From contig CM043969.1 in NCBI GenBank assembly GCA_014529385.2, forward strand, positions 67,393,676 to 67,457,675: a DNA stretch of 64,000 bases, in the 5' to 3' direction. A model generated the notes under the pieces. It saw only the letters and a program-made list of their open reading frames with translations. It ran no database searches and had not been told where the DNA came from. The stretch comes from Adiantum capillus-veneris. Its lineage: Eukaryota; Streptophyta; Polypodiopsida; Polypodiales; Pteridaceae. Positions 12,121 to 22,743 of the stretch are shown piece after piece. Made by a program: the position numbers and the translations under genes. Position 1 is the first letter of the stretch, and the number at the start of each line of letters is the position of its first letter.

Positions 12121-13742
12121 ATCCGATGAAGAGTCAACTGACAGCTCGCGGGAAAGGCACAGCAGCGAGAGCTCTGACAACAAGGAAAAGAGAGCTCCTA
12201 GAGAAGAAATGAAAAGAAAAGTTGTGGCCGCACACCAAGAAGAGTCAACCCAAAAACAAGCACGCTTTGAAAGAGAGAAACATGCCTACCATTGCAATAG
12301 ACAAGCAAAAGGGAAGGACCTAGAGAAATGGGTGCATACTGGACTTAAAGGCCCTAGAATGAAGCATCACACAAGAAAAGAGGTTGAAGATCTGACAGAG
12401 CATTTGGAAAGAATGTACCAAGAAGCTGAAGCCCTCAAGCTGAAGGAGGCAGAAGACACGGCAAGAAATCCAAAGAGGCGAAAGAACAAAGACAAGCCAA
12501 GGAGACGGCTAGAGCAGAAGCCCAAGAACAAAGCTACGGATCTCCCAGACCAACCTCACCGCCTACCGAACAACGAGAACACCCCATGCCAAGCCCACCA
12601 CCATCACCGGAGGGCAAAGAGTCCAATAAAGAAGCGGAGCTAGAGCAAACAAATGAATCTGAAGCCAACAAAGAAACAGAATCTGCACAAGAGACAGACT
12701 AGCAAGAGAAAGAGAAAGATAAAGAAGCAGAGCCAAAAAAAGAGGCTATCATTGCACAAGAGAAGGAAGCCGAGCTAGAGAAGGAAGAAAGTTTGGCACC
12801 AGAAGAGACGACAAGATATGAGCCAATACCCTCTACTGCAACACAACAAGAGAAGGATGAAACACCTTCTACTTACACTTAGCATGAAACCGTCGAGGCA
12901 ACAAGGCCTCAGGATGATGAAGCAAAAGACCAACCCTCTACCTCCACACAAGACAACCAGCAGCTACGACGCAACAGAAAGACACACATGAGGCTACAGG
13001 CACATCTCAGCTGGCAAGACAGGATGATTGGCAGTCCAACGACGAGGTAATAGTACAAGCAAATGAATATGCACGGCAGATGCAAGAACTGATGGAGAGA
13101 CTCCGTTCAGCAGCACTAAGCCGCAACACAAAGGCCAAAGAACTTGAGATGGTGATCGAAGCTCTCCAAGGAGAGTTAGAAGACAGGATGACTGTCATCA
13201 CCGATCTTCAAAGTTAGGTGCAGGAGATGAAGGCAAAAGTTGAACAACATCAACTAGCTAGAGATAGGCAGCAAAAGAAAATGTGATCTGCTCACCAAAC
13301 TATCCGATGCCTGCAAAGCAAAAGACGAGCAGCTGACAGAAGTTACGAATGAACTTCTTACGACATCTCTGTCAGCTTAGATGTTGCCAATGCTTCTCTA
13401 CAATACTCTGAACAAAGAATAAATGATTAGACAATCTTCTTACTGCAAATCAGAAAAAATCCAGTCGTGGCCTCGATCAAAGGGCCTGACAAAGTATACA
13501 AGGCACTTGAAAAGAAGAACAAAAATCTTGAGTTGGAATTAAAGCTGGAGCAATCACAGCGCAGGGACTTGGCACTGATGCGGGTTCAGAGAGAAGAGGA
13601 GCTCCTAAAGGAAATAGCAGAACTTAAGCGAGTTAACCAACTCCTCAGAGATGGAAAACCAGACATGCAAGAAGAGGCAGGCACTTCAGAGCCGTTGCAG
13701 ATAGACATACCCTCGGTCTCATTTGCTGAATTTGAGACATAG
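12011..13742 (+). pseudogene. Charged and coiled-coil middle region
   Basis: Continuation of the same coding region in shifted frames. 12,011-12,643 is extremely K/R/E-rich (KSDEESTDSSRERHSSESSD, KRRKNKDKPRRR). 12,650-12,890 is E/K-rich and ends at a TAG. 13,010-13,220 is helical with heptad spacing, and 13,467-13,742 (KALEKKNKNLELELKLEQS) is a strong coiled-coil candidate. Several stops and frame changes show decay. The composition suggests self-association and nucleic-acid binding, not an enzyme. Confidence 0.5.
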
Positions 13743-13802
13743 TCCACAGCAAAGCCGAGTGGTGATGAGGATTTTCATATCAACATCACAGATGCAGACA
13801 CA

Positions 13803-14650
13803 GTGCCAATGGTTCAGCTGTCAAAAGTTGAAGAAGACGCACTGAAAGATAAGATCACCCAAGAGGTGGATGAGCAGTGGAAAGACTCAATGGATTGGGA
13901 GTTGAGAGTTTTACACTCTTTCAACATCACTCAATTCACTCCCAATCATATCAATGCTCAATGGCATCAGCAATCCCTGCCATACCCTCTCATCAAAGTG
14001 AAATTATTACAGGTGAAAGAGAGGCTATACAAAGATATGCAAGAAGATGCGTAGATAAAGACCACCCAAAGTGCAAGTTAAGCTGGTTGAGCAAGAATTT
14101 TAGATACTTGATTCTGTTCACAAGAGCACCTACAGCACTTCAAAGAGATCCCACATTTTGTCATGTACCAAGAGTAAGGACATGGCAAGCGCATGAAGCA
14201 CTGACAAAGAAGAGGCCAACTTGGCTTAGCTACCCTAGACTACCAGCTCCCGAGAGAGGACAAGCAACAGGGGAATACATGGTGAAAACCCTAATGGGCG
14301 CCAGGTCTTTCTTCAAGAGCCTACCGGATCTCTCCTGCGCCATGTTATATAAAATCTGCAGAATGTTGATCACATGCATCCAAGTCTTTAATGAGCCTGA
14401 GCAAACAGGAGCCCCATGGATATCATTTTTAGAAGGTAACAAAGGCTTATGCTACGATCTAAGTGGGCAACCTTCGGAAGAAGTCCTTTATGGCTTCTAT
14501 GTCAGATGTATGTTCTTGCCATCGAATAATATGTTGGCCTTTGAAGAAGCTTTCTACACTGGATTCTTCACTTGGCAAACGAAGATATTTGCACCAGTGA
14601 TCAGCAACCTTACATCCAGTAGGCTACTCAATGACGGAGCAGAAGAATAA
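13803..14650 (+). pseudogene. C-terminal domain of gag-like protein
   Basis: Two overlapping frames (13,803-14,054 and 13,877-14,650) are joined by a frameshift near 14,000-14,050. The first carries VEEDALKDKITQEVDEQWKD. The second is an aromatic-rich globular-looking segment (CKLSWLSKNFRYLILF, ARSFFKSLPDLSCAMLYK, FEEAFYTGFFTWQTK) that ends about 160 bp before the PPT. I do not recognise a family. It is the last coding unit before the LTR, a place where most LTR elements carry pol. An envelope-like or captured gene is possible, but no signal peptide or membrane span is evident. Confidence 0.5.
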
Positions 14651-14793
14651 AGTGACCATGCAATTTTTGCAAGTGCCCGACAAAGAAAGAAAAATCAGAT
14701 ACAAGAAGGCACTGGATGTGCTTAAAGACCGCCTCGCCAACCGTCAACCCGAAGACTATTTCAGCCCATAAAGTTGTGTCAAGGGACGACACA

Positions 14794-14810
14794 GGCGAGG
14801 AGGGGGGGAA
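14794..14810 (+). other. Polypurine tract
   Basis: GGCGAGGAGGGGGGGAA lies directly before the TGTTAGC start of the LTR, a textbook PPT position. Confidence 0.85.
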
Positions 14811-15205
14811 TGTTAGCAGCAAGCTAACACAGATACCATTTTTCGGAGTTCTCTTTGTAAAACTTTTATTTGTTTGATAAATCGGGAATATTGTAACTCC
14901 TATTTTCTCGGATAAACTCTGTAATCAATGAGCCGGGGCTACAAGCTTCCAAATTGTATCAGCCAGTCATTTCCCAGCTTTGGTATAACTCCCGATTATT
15001 AGTTTTGACCACCCAAAAACCTTGGCTAAGGTATAAAAGCCAATTTTTGTAAGTTTTTTAAAAAGTTTTTGGATAATAAATACACAGCATGAGCTAACGA
15101 CGCTCACTTCTCTCCTTCTCGCGCTTCCTACTCCCTCCCCGGTTGTCATGTTGTTGCATTGCAACCGCAGGTAAGAGCTCTACGCATTGACGTAAGCAGT
15201 TCACA
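14811..15205 (+). repeat. LTR with internal promoter and splice donor
   Basis: It begins TGTTAGCAGCAAGCTAACA, in which TGTTAGC and GCTAACA can pair as a terminal hairpin. Inside are a TATA motif (GGTATAAAAGCC near 15,031), an AATAAA at about 15,077 and a consensus donor CAG|GTAAGAG with GT at 15,171. The right end is not fixed; CA dinucleotides near 15,203 are the best candidates before the PBS-like motif. Confidence 0.75.
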
Positions 15206-15220
15206 GTATTTCGTAGCTTT

Positions 15221-15560
15221 TGGCGTCGCCGACCCGCGGTCTAATTTCATCATAACTAGGAATTTATACTTTTAAATAAAAAACTAAGCATAGGCGGGTA
15301 TTGGGGCATCATTGCTAAGCATTTAGATGCATTCTGGGTCGAAAACGACTAGGTCAAAAATCCACTGCTGTAAATAATCGTGATTTTGGAAGTTGACCTA
15401 AAGTGGGGTTTGAGACCATAAGCATGTATACTTAGGTTTTATAAACTTGTCCTAGAAGTTTCGTTACGTTTGGATGTCATTTGATGCTGTAACAAATGTG
15501 AATTGTTTGCCGATGAGCGATTGGCTTTTGGTGATTTCAGTCACTTGAGTGTAGCCTAAG
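15221..15560 (+). other. PBS-like motif and leader fragment after the LTR
   Basis: TGGCGTCGCCGACCCGCGG starts at 15,221, close in wording to PBS sequences of Athila/Tat-type gypsy elements (recalled). It is followed by leader-like sequence with CTAGGTCAAAA ... CACTG(C/T)TGTAAATAATC, which also occurs at 10,413-10,470. So sequence normally found downstream of a 5' LTR follows an LTR that has a PPT on its other side. Confidence 0.55.
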
Positions 15561-15769
15561 TTAGATGCTAGTTGTTGGTTTTTTTCCGAGAGATTGACAA
15601 CCTCTTGTAGCCTCTATGCACTAGTCGAGTTAGCTTCGTCCCATGGTTTGACAAATTAATCGTGGTTCTCGCTAATACTGCAATAAGATAGGATGGTGAT
15701 GTTAGACATGCGTCCCACACTAGTGATCCTCTTGGTTTTATGTTTGATAGAGATGTCACTTTCTCTTGA

Positions 15770-16692
15770 TGGCTATTAGATGAGTATGCAACATTCCACG
15801 TCACATGATGTTGTGAGTGGTTTAGCACTTTCACTAGTGGGAGCCTTGGTCGTGTGCATGTAGCTGATGGATCAACATATGACGTACAAGGTGCAAGAGA
15901 TGTATCCTTATTATCCTCCAGTGGTGCATCTTATATGATAGGACATGTGCATTATATTCATGAGATCGCACAAAGTTTGATCTCGGTGAGACAATTGAGA
16001 GATAGTGGATGGCAAATATTGCTTAGAGAAAAGTTCTTCCAAATGCATTGTGGTTCCCTAGTCATTGCAAGAGGAGCCAAGATTGACTTGGTTTACCCTT
16101 TGCATGTATATGAGGTGCAGACGACATACTCTCAATTACATTACAGTCATGTCAGCAAGAGACTAAACGCATATCTTTCCAAGATGATATCTAGATTGAT
16201 GTGAACGACATGTCTGTAGATGCAGAGTTAGAACGACCATGCTCTAGCAAGACACATCGAAATGATCCTCTTGTCATAGAGATGCCTGCTACCATGCAGA
16301 TGAGCGATATGGATTTCTTTGACATGCTCATGCTAGAAGTTGATATGGTGATGCTAAGAGAGGTGAATACAGTCCCTATGGATGACGAGGGAGTGATGAC
16401 TACCTTGGAGTCAGGATTAGCATGTTCGTGCATGACTAGTTCTAGTGGTGATGCAGTGAGGATTGAGATAGCTATTGCAGATAGATTAGAAGAGGTCACT
16501 GCACATGGCGTTGATGTGATTGGCACGGATATGCTCATAGAGATTACACGTTTATCATCAGCCTTCAAGACTCTCATGTACGACCTCTTAGTGTTGAGAC
16601 CTAACATAATAGTTGTAATGGGAGCATTTGCAGTTGGAGTTGTCAGGCATGCGATAAATGACACTAGCATGATGCATCATGGAGCAATGTAG
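15770..16692 (+). pseudogene. Copia gag-pol remnant (protease region) and 3' ORF
   Basis: The protease active-site region is recognisable but mutated (LLDEYATFHVT near 15,780-15,812). It is followed by a copia pre-integrase segment (HVADGSTYDVQGARDVSLLS, VHYIHEIAQSLISVRQLRDS, GSLVIARG; 15,854-16,150). After 16,200 comes a methionine- and aspartate-rich open frame to 16,692 whose end (DLLVLRPNIIVVMGAF) matches minus-strand DNA at 32,605-32,823. RT and integrase are missing, so the element is internally deleted. Confidence 0.75.
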
Positions 16693-16908
16693 ATCATTAC
16701 GGGATACCTTGCAGGGTATGCATGCTAATTCTAGCAAGGATATATGCTTTTACACGCTGCTAGAGCCTATACTATGGGATGCATTGACTACGAGAGAGCC
16801 AATGGGCATAGGTTGAGACGAGATTCCTCTTTGTACCTCATGTACATATTGCTAGATCCTATAGTAGTACCTTATATCGTCGGCACCATTTGCCTTTAAG
16901 TGAAAGAT

Positions 16909-17059
16909 TGTTTGGGTAAATGCGGTGTGCCTCTTACCCCGGTCAGACATGCCAGAGGCGTCCGACCATCCATCACTTGTACACACTTTATTCTTTACTA
17001 GATAGAAGAATAAGGGGCTCTCTTGCACGTTGTGATGAGTTGCTCCACTCACATCTTGT

Positions 17060-17123
<64 letters not shown>

Positions 17124-17136
17124 ACACACACACACT
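16909..17136 (+). repeat. 3' LTR of the plus-strand copia remnant
   Basis: It starts TGTTTGGGTAAATGCGG after purine-rich AAGTGAAAGAT and aligns through its length with the reverse complement of 34,010-34,214 (shared words include GTCCGACCA, AGAATAAGG, GTTGCTCCA). It contains a (CT)n tract at 17,062-17,119 and (CA)n at 17,122-17,135. Confidence 0.7.
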
Positions 17137-18358
17137 GCATTTGTGCACTCACAGCGTTGTTGTAATCACAAAATGCATAGCTTCTATAATCCTTACAATG
17201 TTATCTCTCCTTCAAATTGGAAAAATATAATTGCTTTGTTTTCTACATATATACAATCCGTTGCATGATAGTTGTTGATAGATTATCACAAACTTTAAAG
17301 TATGCAAGAGAAAATATATCACCAACTAATACCACGCTTGGGAACTTCTCACACATAGATTACATATGAGTTTCTCGTTCGATGGGAATAAGAGTGCGAG
17401 AGAGAGAGAGAGAGAGAGAGCATTGATGTAGGCACAAAGCTTCAGTTGAGACTGGAGCAAGAAGCAGCAATAGTACACCTTATCTACAAGAGAGAGGATG
17501 CCCCTCCCTTGATGTACTTAGAGTTGGGAAAATTGCTATCAAGCTTGGTGGTACCAAGTGGGAAAACCAGCAAGTTGTTAAAAGCATGTTAGATCATAAT
17601 TGCTAGTTTAGTCATGGTGATTTACATGCAGTTGGCTCTAATGTAATTGTTTTGCTTCAAGTGCACAAGATTGGAGTTTGGAGAGTTTGAATTTGACATA
17701 GACAATGCAATTGGCCCCAATATTTATATTGTCAACCTCCCCATGGTTTGCATTGGGCCCATAAAGCTACAAACCTTGGTGATACAAACCAGCTACACTA
17801 GGAGGTTGTGAAAAGATAGGGGCTCGTGGTTTTCAATGTAATGTAGAGATTCAAGGTCCCAAGATTTGAATATCTTTTATCTATGCGATCATTCACCATC
17901 TATGTTGCTCTCTAGATCTCCTACTTGCTTGCATATCTATCGACATTCTTTTTCACAAGTATATAGTAGTAGTGCCCATCATCAACTTATCATAACATTC
18001 ATAACGAGGTTAGTACTATAAGCTTTTTGGGCTATTTTGGCAACTTAAAACATAATTGCAACAAAAGGTTTTTTAAAAAATTTTACTTAGTTGGTCATCT
18101 TTAGACATGTTTTAGGCATTATGTTAAACTCTTTCTAGATTGAAGGGAGACTACAAAGTCAAAATAGTAACTTGTAATCAAGCTTGATGTAACTCTAATT
18201 TTTTTGAATTGAAGATTGTGTTGCCAAAAAGAGGATGTGGGGATCTTTAAGAATGCTGGACGTTAAACCCCCCGACCCCACCCCCACCCCCAAAAACCCC
18301 ACCAAAACACACACAAAAAAAAAAGTGTGGCTTGTTCATTTTCGTTTGATGTTTAAAG

Positions 18359-18395
<37 letters not shown>

Positions 18396-18780
18396 TTGAA
18401 TGAGGCTTTATTATAATGCAAATATCACGGAGTGGGAGAAATGTTTAGACTTACGCTCTATGCACTATGGCACCCACATTGCACCTAATTATAGAAACAT
18501 GTTCTTCTTGTATAGAGGCTTGAACCTATCTTCTTATTCACAATCTCCAGCATAGCAGGGACGTGCATATCTCTCACTCCCTTTGATGTGAGATGGGGCG
18601 TTTGGGCAATGGGGAAGAGTCCCTTTGTGTATGCACATTATGACCCTACAACATAGCAAGGACCCGGCTTATCTCTCACTCCCTTTGATGTGAGATGGGG
18701 CGTTTGGGCAATGGGGAAGAGTCCCTCTGTGTATGCACATTATGACCCTTGCGTGTTCAGTATCATATCCTACTCGAGTG
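17137..18780. other. Non-coding stretch with microsatellites and a tandem duplication
   Basis: It has (GA)n at about 17,397-17,420, a short C/A-rich low-complexity stretch at 18,269-18,325 and (CT)n at 18,361-18,392. A two-copy tandem repeat of 101-bp period lies at 18,551-18,750; the copies share a long block from ATCTCTCACTCC to TATGACCCT. No gene is evident. Confidence 0.6.
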
Positions 18781-18782
18781 CT

Positions 18783-18998
18783 CAACTTTTGATTGGATTT
18801 GAACTGGCTTCTCTCACATTTTCAACTTGGATCACTCCCTACAGAGCTTTCAGTTAGGGCCACTTCATGGACTCTCAATTGCCACCACCCTTGTATCCAC
18901 TATCCTCAAGCATCGAGAATCCTTGATCAGCTCAAGAGAGAGCATGAGACATATTTCTTTTGGTCTCTTAGGTCATATTTGACCTCAAGGACGATAAT

Positions 18999-19003
<5 letters not shown>
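18783..19003 (+). mobile_element. LINE 3'-end fragment
   Basis: Homologous to the 3' end of the minus-strand LINE at 22,719-22,900. A shared coding tail is recognisable in one frame (GLSIATTLVSTILKHRESL here against GLSIATLITIILEHQESL there). The shared 3' untranslated end is AGGTCA-TATT-TGACCT (18,970-18,985) and GGACGATAATATAAT, which runs directly into (CT)n. A 5'-truncated insertion. Confidence 0.8.
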
Positions 19004-19092
<89 letters not shown>

Positions 19093-19094
19093 AA
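19004..19094. repeat. (CT)n-(CA)n tract at LINE tail
   Basis: About 65 bp of CT repeat followed by about 27 bp of CA repeat, joined directly to the LINE 3' end. The tract sits where a LINE tail would be. Confidence 0.92.
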
Positions 19095-19397
19095 TGAGAC
19101 TCTTTTTTAGTTGGTCTCTTGGGATTTTCTCTTGGGGGGTGCACTATGTAATTATGTTAATGTATAACGTGAGTTCGAAAGGAGGGGTTTTAAAAATGCA
19201 AAAATTTTAAGCAATTTAATAGAAATACATTAGAATAAGAGGTTTTTATATTTAAGTTTTAAAAAAATCCTAAATAAGGGGTCATTTTATTTATTCAGAC
19301 ATGTTAAAAGAGAGGGTTTTTTAATACTCTACGAACAAACATTATATCGAGGGGTACTGAACGATGAACCCCCCAAGGATTTTTTGTATGACGCTAA

Positions 19398-19444
<47 letters not shown>

Positions 19445-21545
19445 GTGATTTTGGATTTTTGTAGTTTGAAATATCTTCTGCAGAGGCTATATCTCCATCT
19501 CGATGGTTGAATCCAATCGATGTAGGTGGCCCTCATGGATGGTGATGCTTACACATATAAAAGTTAGGAAATTGAGTTGGTCATAGTACTATAGAAGAAG
19601 GTGTGGATGGCTCGTTCAGTACCTCCTTTGTGGCATTTCACTTACACTAACACATGTATGTGCTACTATTATCCACCACCATTTTATTAAAGATATGATC
19701 ATTCAAAGTCTTGACATCTCTACAAAAATTCAAGATCCCTTTGTAGTCGAAGCCTTCTCACCAAGCCATACCGAGCTTGGGAAACTCTGCATCAGTAATA
19801 ATGGTCAAGGAAACTCAAATGCTTTATCTCATCATTGAAGCCACTTCGGGGAATAGTATCGACCTCCTTCAACATCTTGTAGCTATCCCTAGCTTGTCCA
19901 CAACATCTAGTTTGATAGAAAAAGAAGAAGAAAAAGAAGTAGGTCCTATCAGTATGGGTTGCCAGCTCCTTCTAAAGCCTGCGGATCTATAATCCCTCTA
20001 TTCCCATGGCCGATTTCATTTGCATGGGCTCTCTTGTATCTTTCTTGTTTTTGATACAAAAATCCCACACAATGTGGGAAATGCCCAAAAAAAGTGATTG
20101 ATAAATGATAACGATGGTTTTTCTTATAATATTCAAAATCAACAAGTCCCTAGAAAATAACCAAAAAACAAGGTGAGGAGTCAGCAAGGAGAACTGAAAA
20201 CAAGGTGATTGTTGTTTTAGTTAAGGAGGTAGGAGAGCTAGTACAATCACATGTCAATTCTGTTGTGCTTTGATGTAAACTTGTATTGTTCAATATACAC
20301 ACATAATCACAAATGGCCCCACTTAAACAACAAAGTAACAAAATCAAAATAACATGAAAAGGAAGTAAAATAAAAACAATAAAATGAAGGGATCCATTGA
20401 CAAACAAAAAGAAAAGAATCTTTTAATGCTTTCACAAGAGAAGGTACAAGTCCTTATTTTTATTTTTTCCATAGAAGTGAGTGGACTGTGGATGGATTAT
20501 ATTAACCCAAAAAGGCATGTACAGTTATCCTCAAGCACATTATGTGCCTTGAACGGTTGCAAAGTACAAAGCCCTTGAGTGACCTAAGCTACTTCAAAGT
20601 TCAATAGTTACACTTTGTGATGTGATCTGGTTGTTACCAAAACTAAGATAGCTTTGATTGCTTGTTTCCACTCCTCAAAGTTCTTGTTTTTTCCACTTTC
20701 CCACCGGGGCTAGAAAAATATATTTTTCCCAACTGAACAAAATAAGGGGAAACTTGAAATTCTCCTGATTTTCAGGTCAAAATTTGAAGCTTTTGCCGGT
20801 AATTACACTAAAACTTGTGTAAATTTGCTGGTTTCCTTAAAGGCAAGCTCAAAATCTAACCGGGATTTTATAATTTCAGCCGGTTAAAATACACTAGAGC
20901 CTGGTTTTTTTCTAACATTGTTTCCCACTTTCTCACAGAATAATCTCTTTGAAGTTGCCATTGAGAGGTCGTTTTTGAAGACATGCAAGTTCCTAAAATA
21001 GAAGAATCAGACAAACAATGTGCAGATTAGGATAGTTTGGTATTTTTAAAATCTTTCCTCCCAAGACTAGATCCTTGTTGAAGAACAAGATCTTTTGGGT
21101 CTTCTGCATAATTTACCCACAAGGTCTCTTGTAGGTGAACCACGGAAGGGGATCTTCACTTGCCGCTTTGCACCTTGAGCATCTATGCAAGCCTATCCCT
21201 CTGGATAATATCTTAACCTTGGTTGGAATAGGCCCCACATAACATGTTCCATAGAAAGATCTTCATAGATGGGGGTCACTGAGGGTCCCATATGTTACTT
21301 ACTACTAACACCCACCAAAACTAGGAAATAACAATTGAAAGGATCACGATGGCTTTCTAAAACAACAAGTATGTGCTAACAATTTAAAATAAAACGTTAA
21401 TAGCAACAGTTGGGATGCATTGGCGGTGGAGTTGTCCTTACCAGCAAGGCAAAGGGAGTAGAACGCATAGGCGGAATGAGTTGTAATAGGTCACGAGGAG
21501 GGGAATACATTTTTTTCAAGTAAGTAAAGCCGTCCGTTGCAGCGT
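19095..21545. other. Non-coding stretch
   Basis: AT-rich DNA with a CT tract at 19,401-19,440. Short frames such as 19,777-19,992 lack any recognisable motif. No terminal repeats or conserved domains were seen. Confidence 0.5.
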
Positions 21546-21551
21546 GGGCAT

Positions 21552-21626
21552 GCATCCGGATGGCTTAGGCCAGAGCTAGTAGAGTTATAACACGATCTGT
21601 TGAGGGTTCAAATCCACACATTTCAG
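21552..21626 (+). mobile_element. tRNA-like sequence, possible SINE head
   Basis: A-box-like TGGCTTAGGCC (21,561-21,571) and a perfect B box GGTTCAAATCC (21,605-21,615) are 33 nt apart, as in pol III type-2 promoters. The acceptor and T stems do not pair well, so this is not a functional tRNA gene. A decayed tRNA gene or SINE head fits better. No 3' body or tail was defined. Confidence 0.4.
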
Positions 21627-21917
21627 TTTTGATGGATAATTCTAAAGGGAAAGCTTGCACCAAATGGCATCTGGGCAGATTCCAGTCAAGAAATTGGAGA
21701 GCCTACCAGTATGTAGGTTGAGTTTAACTAAAATTATATAAGGTGAAGCAATGTTCGAGAATGTCTCTTTTATTAAGCGATCCATAGTCCTCCTCGCAAA
21801 GAAGCAAACCAAAAGTACTAGCAAGTTTTTTGACATTTATAAGATTTTTTGAACTAAGTTTTGACATCATTGCTCCAATTTTCCTTCTCTTTACCATGGT
21901 TTGCTCATTAATATATA

Positions 21918-22074
21918 CTAGTATAGCCGGCGGGCTTCGGCCGCCTCTCTCTCTCTCTCTCTTTGCGTTGTTGTGCTCCCGGAACTGCAGGCCACACCCG
22001 CCGCTTGAAGCTGCTGCTGACGCGTGGCAGGGAGGGGTAGCCAAAATCCCTCCCCCCATTATAAGTAGTATAGA
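21918..22074 (-). mobile_element. Non-autonomous mini-Helitron, 157 bp
   Basis: The minus strand starts TCTATACTACTTATAATGGG (right end at 22,074). It ends with a GC-rich hairpin (GGCGG ... CCGCC) followed within 7 nt by CTAG (21,918-21,921). The flanks are A on the 5' side and T on the 3' side, as required for Helitron insertion between A and T. The interior is mostly GC-rich unknown sequence plus a short CT tract. Confidence 0.75.
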
Positions 22075-22157
22075 TATGTGTGTGTGTGTGTGTGTGTGTA
22101 TAAATATATAAATAAATAAATAACATTTTATATATAATAAAAGAACTCATTAACATA

Positions 22158-22446
22158 TCTATACTAGTATAAAAAGGGAAAGGATTCCGGCTCCCCCTGC
22201 CACGTGTCAATGTATCCTACCTCAGGCAAACCTCAAGTTTGCCCTCTCCTCCTATTTTCTTGCCTACTGAGTAGGCACTTCAACTTTCATGTTTGCGTGC
22301 CCTCTCAGCCCACTTTAATGCATTGCCCTATTCTGTTGTACATGTGTGCTGAGGTGCTCTAGTGTGTTTGAATTTGCTTAAGATCACGGTAAGAAGTGAT
22401 TGCGGCCAATAGCTACCACAAGACATTGCTTTGTGGATTAAACTAG
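22158..22446 (+). mobile_element. Second Helitron 5' end, 3' end uncertain
   Basis: TCTATACTAGTATAAAAAGG starts at 22,158 after an A, matching plant Helitron 5' termini. A possible 3' end is CTAG at 22,443-22,446, 7 nt after a stem CCACAA ... TTGTGG, but it is followed by C instead of T. The 5' end is convincing; the 3' end is tentative. Confidence 0.45.
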
Positions 22447-22646
22447 CGGCCCCAACATCAGTCACAACAAGATGGGCAGAACTGCAGGGGAGGGAGAGAG
22501 AGAGATCTATAAAGCAAGACTGTTGCAGGAGTGAATGCTAGAGAGAGAGAGAGATGAAGGTGTGGGTATGAGGCACGAAGGCGTCGATCGAGGCTATAAA
22601 GCAGGATTCGGTCATGGCTGTGGATGGTAGCCAGTGACAGAGCGCA

Positions 22647-22654
<8 letters not shown>

Positions 22655-22710
<56 letters not shown>
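22655..22710. repeat. (GA)n tract at LINE 3' end
   Basis: A 56-bp GA tract, preceded on the left by a short CG run. On the minus strand it reads as (CT)n directly after the LINE end GATAATAAAAT. Confidence 0.92.
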
Positions 22711-22715
<5 letters not shown>

Positions 22716-22743
22716 ATTATCGTCCTCGAAGGTCAAATATGAC

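Larger units (their letters stand above)
9640..15560 (+). mobile_element. Large pol-less LTR retrotransposon (LARD-like)
   Basis: A plus-strand element is inferred from a long untranslated leader with repeated palindromes (to 11,242), a broken gag-like coding region (11,243-14,650), a G-rich PPT (14,794-14,810) and an LTR beginning TGTTAGC at 14,811. No RT, integrase or protease motif is found, so it would depend on another element. No 5' LTR is found on the left. Instead, PBS-like and leader-like sequence follows the LTR on the right (15,221-15,560), which suggests a tandem or recombined arrangement. The left limit is approximate. The large size, long leader and PBS wording point to a Ty3/gypsy Athila/Tat-like relative (inference). 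Confidence 0.7.

Noticed and set aside
16191-16670. 159-aa minus-strand open frame antisense to 16,201-16,692
   Set aside because: It mirrors the plus-strand frame, and only the plus-strand frame has a recognisable counterpart at 32.6 kb in the element's own orientation.
18515-18640. B-box-like GGTTCAAGCC on the minus strand
   Set aside because: No acceptable A box at the right distance and no cloverleaf, so not called as tRNA or SINE.
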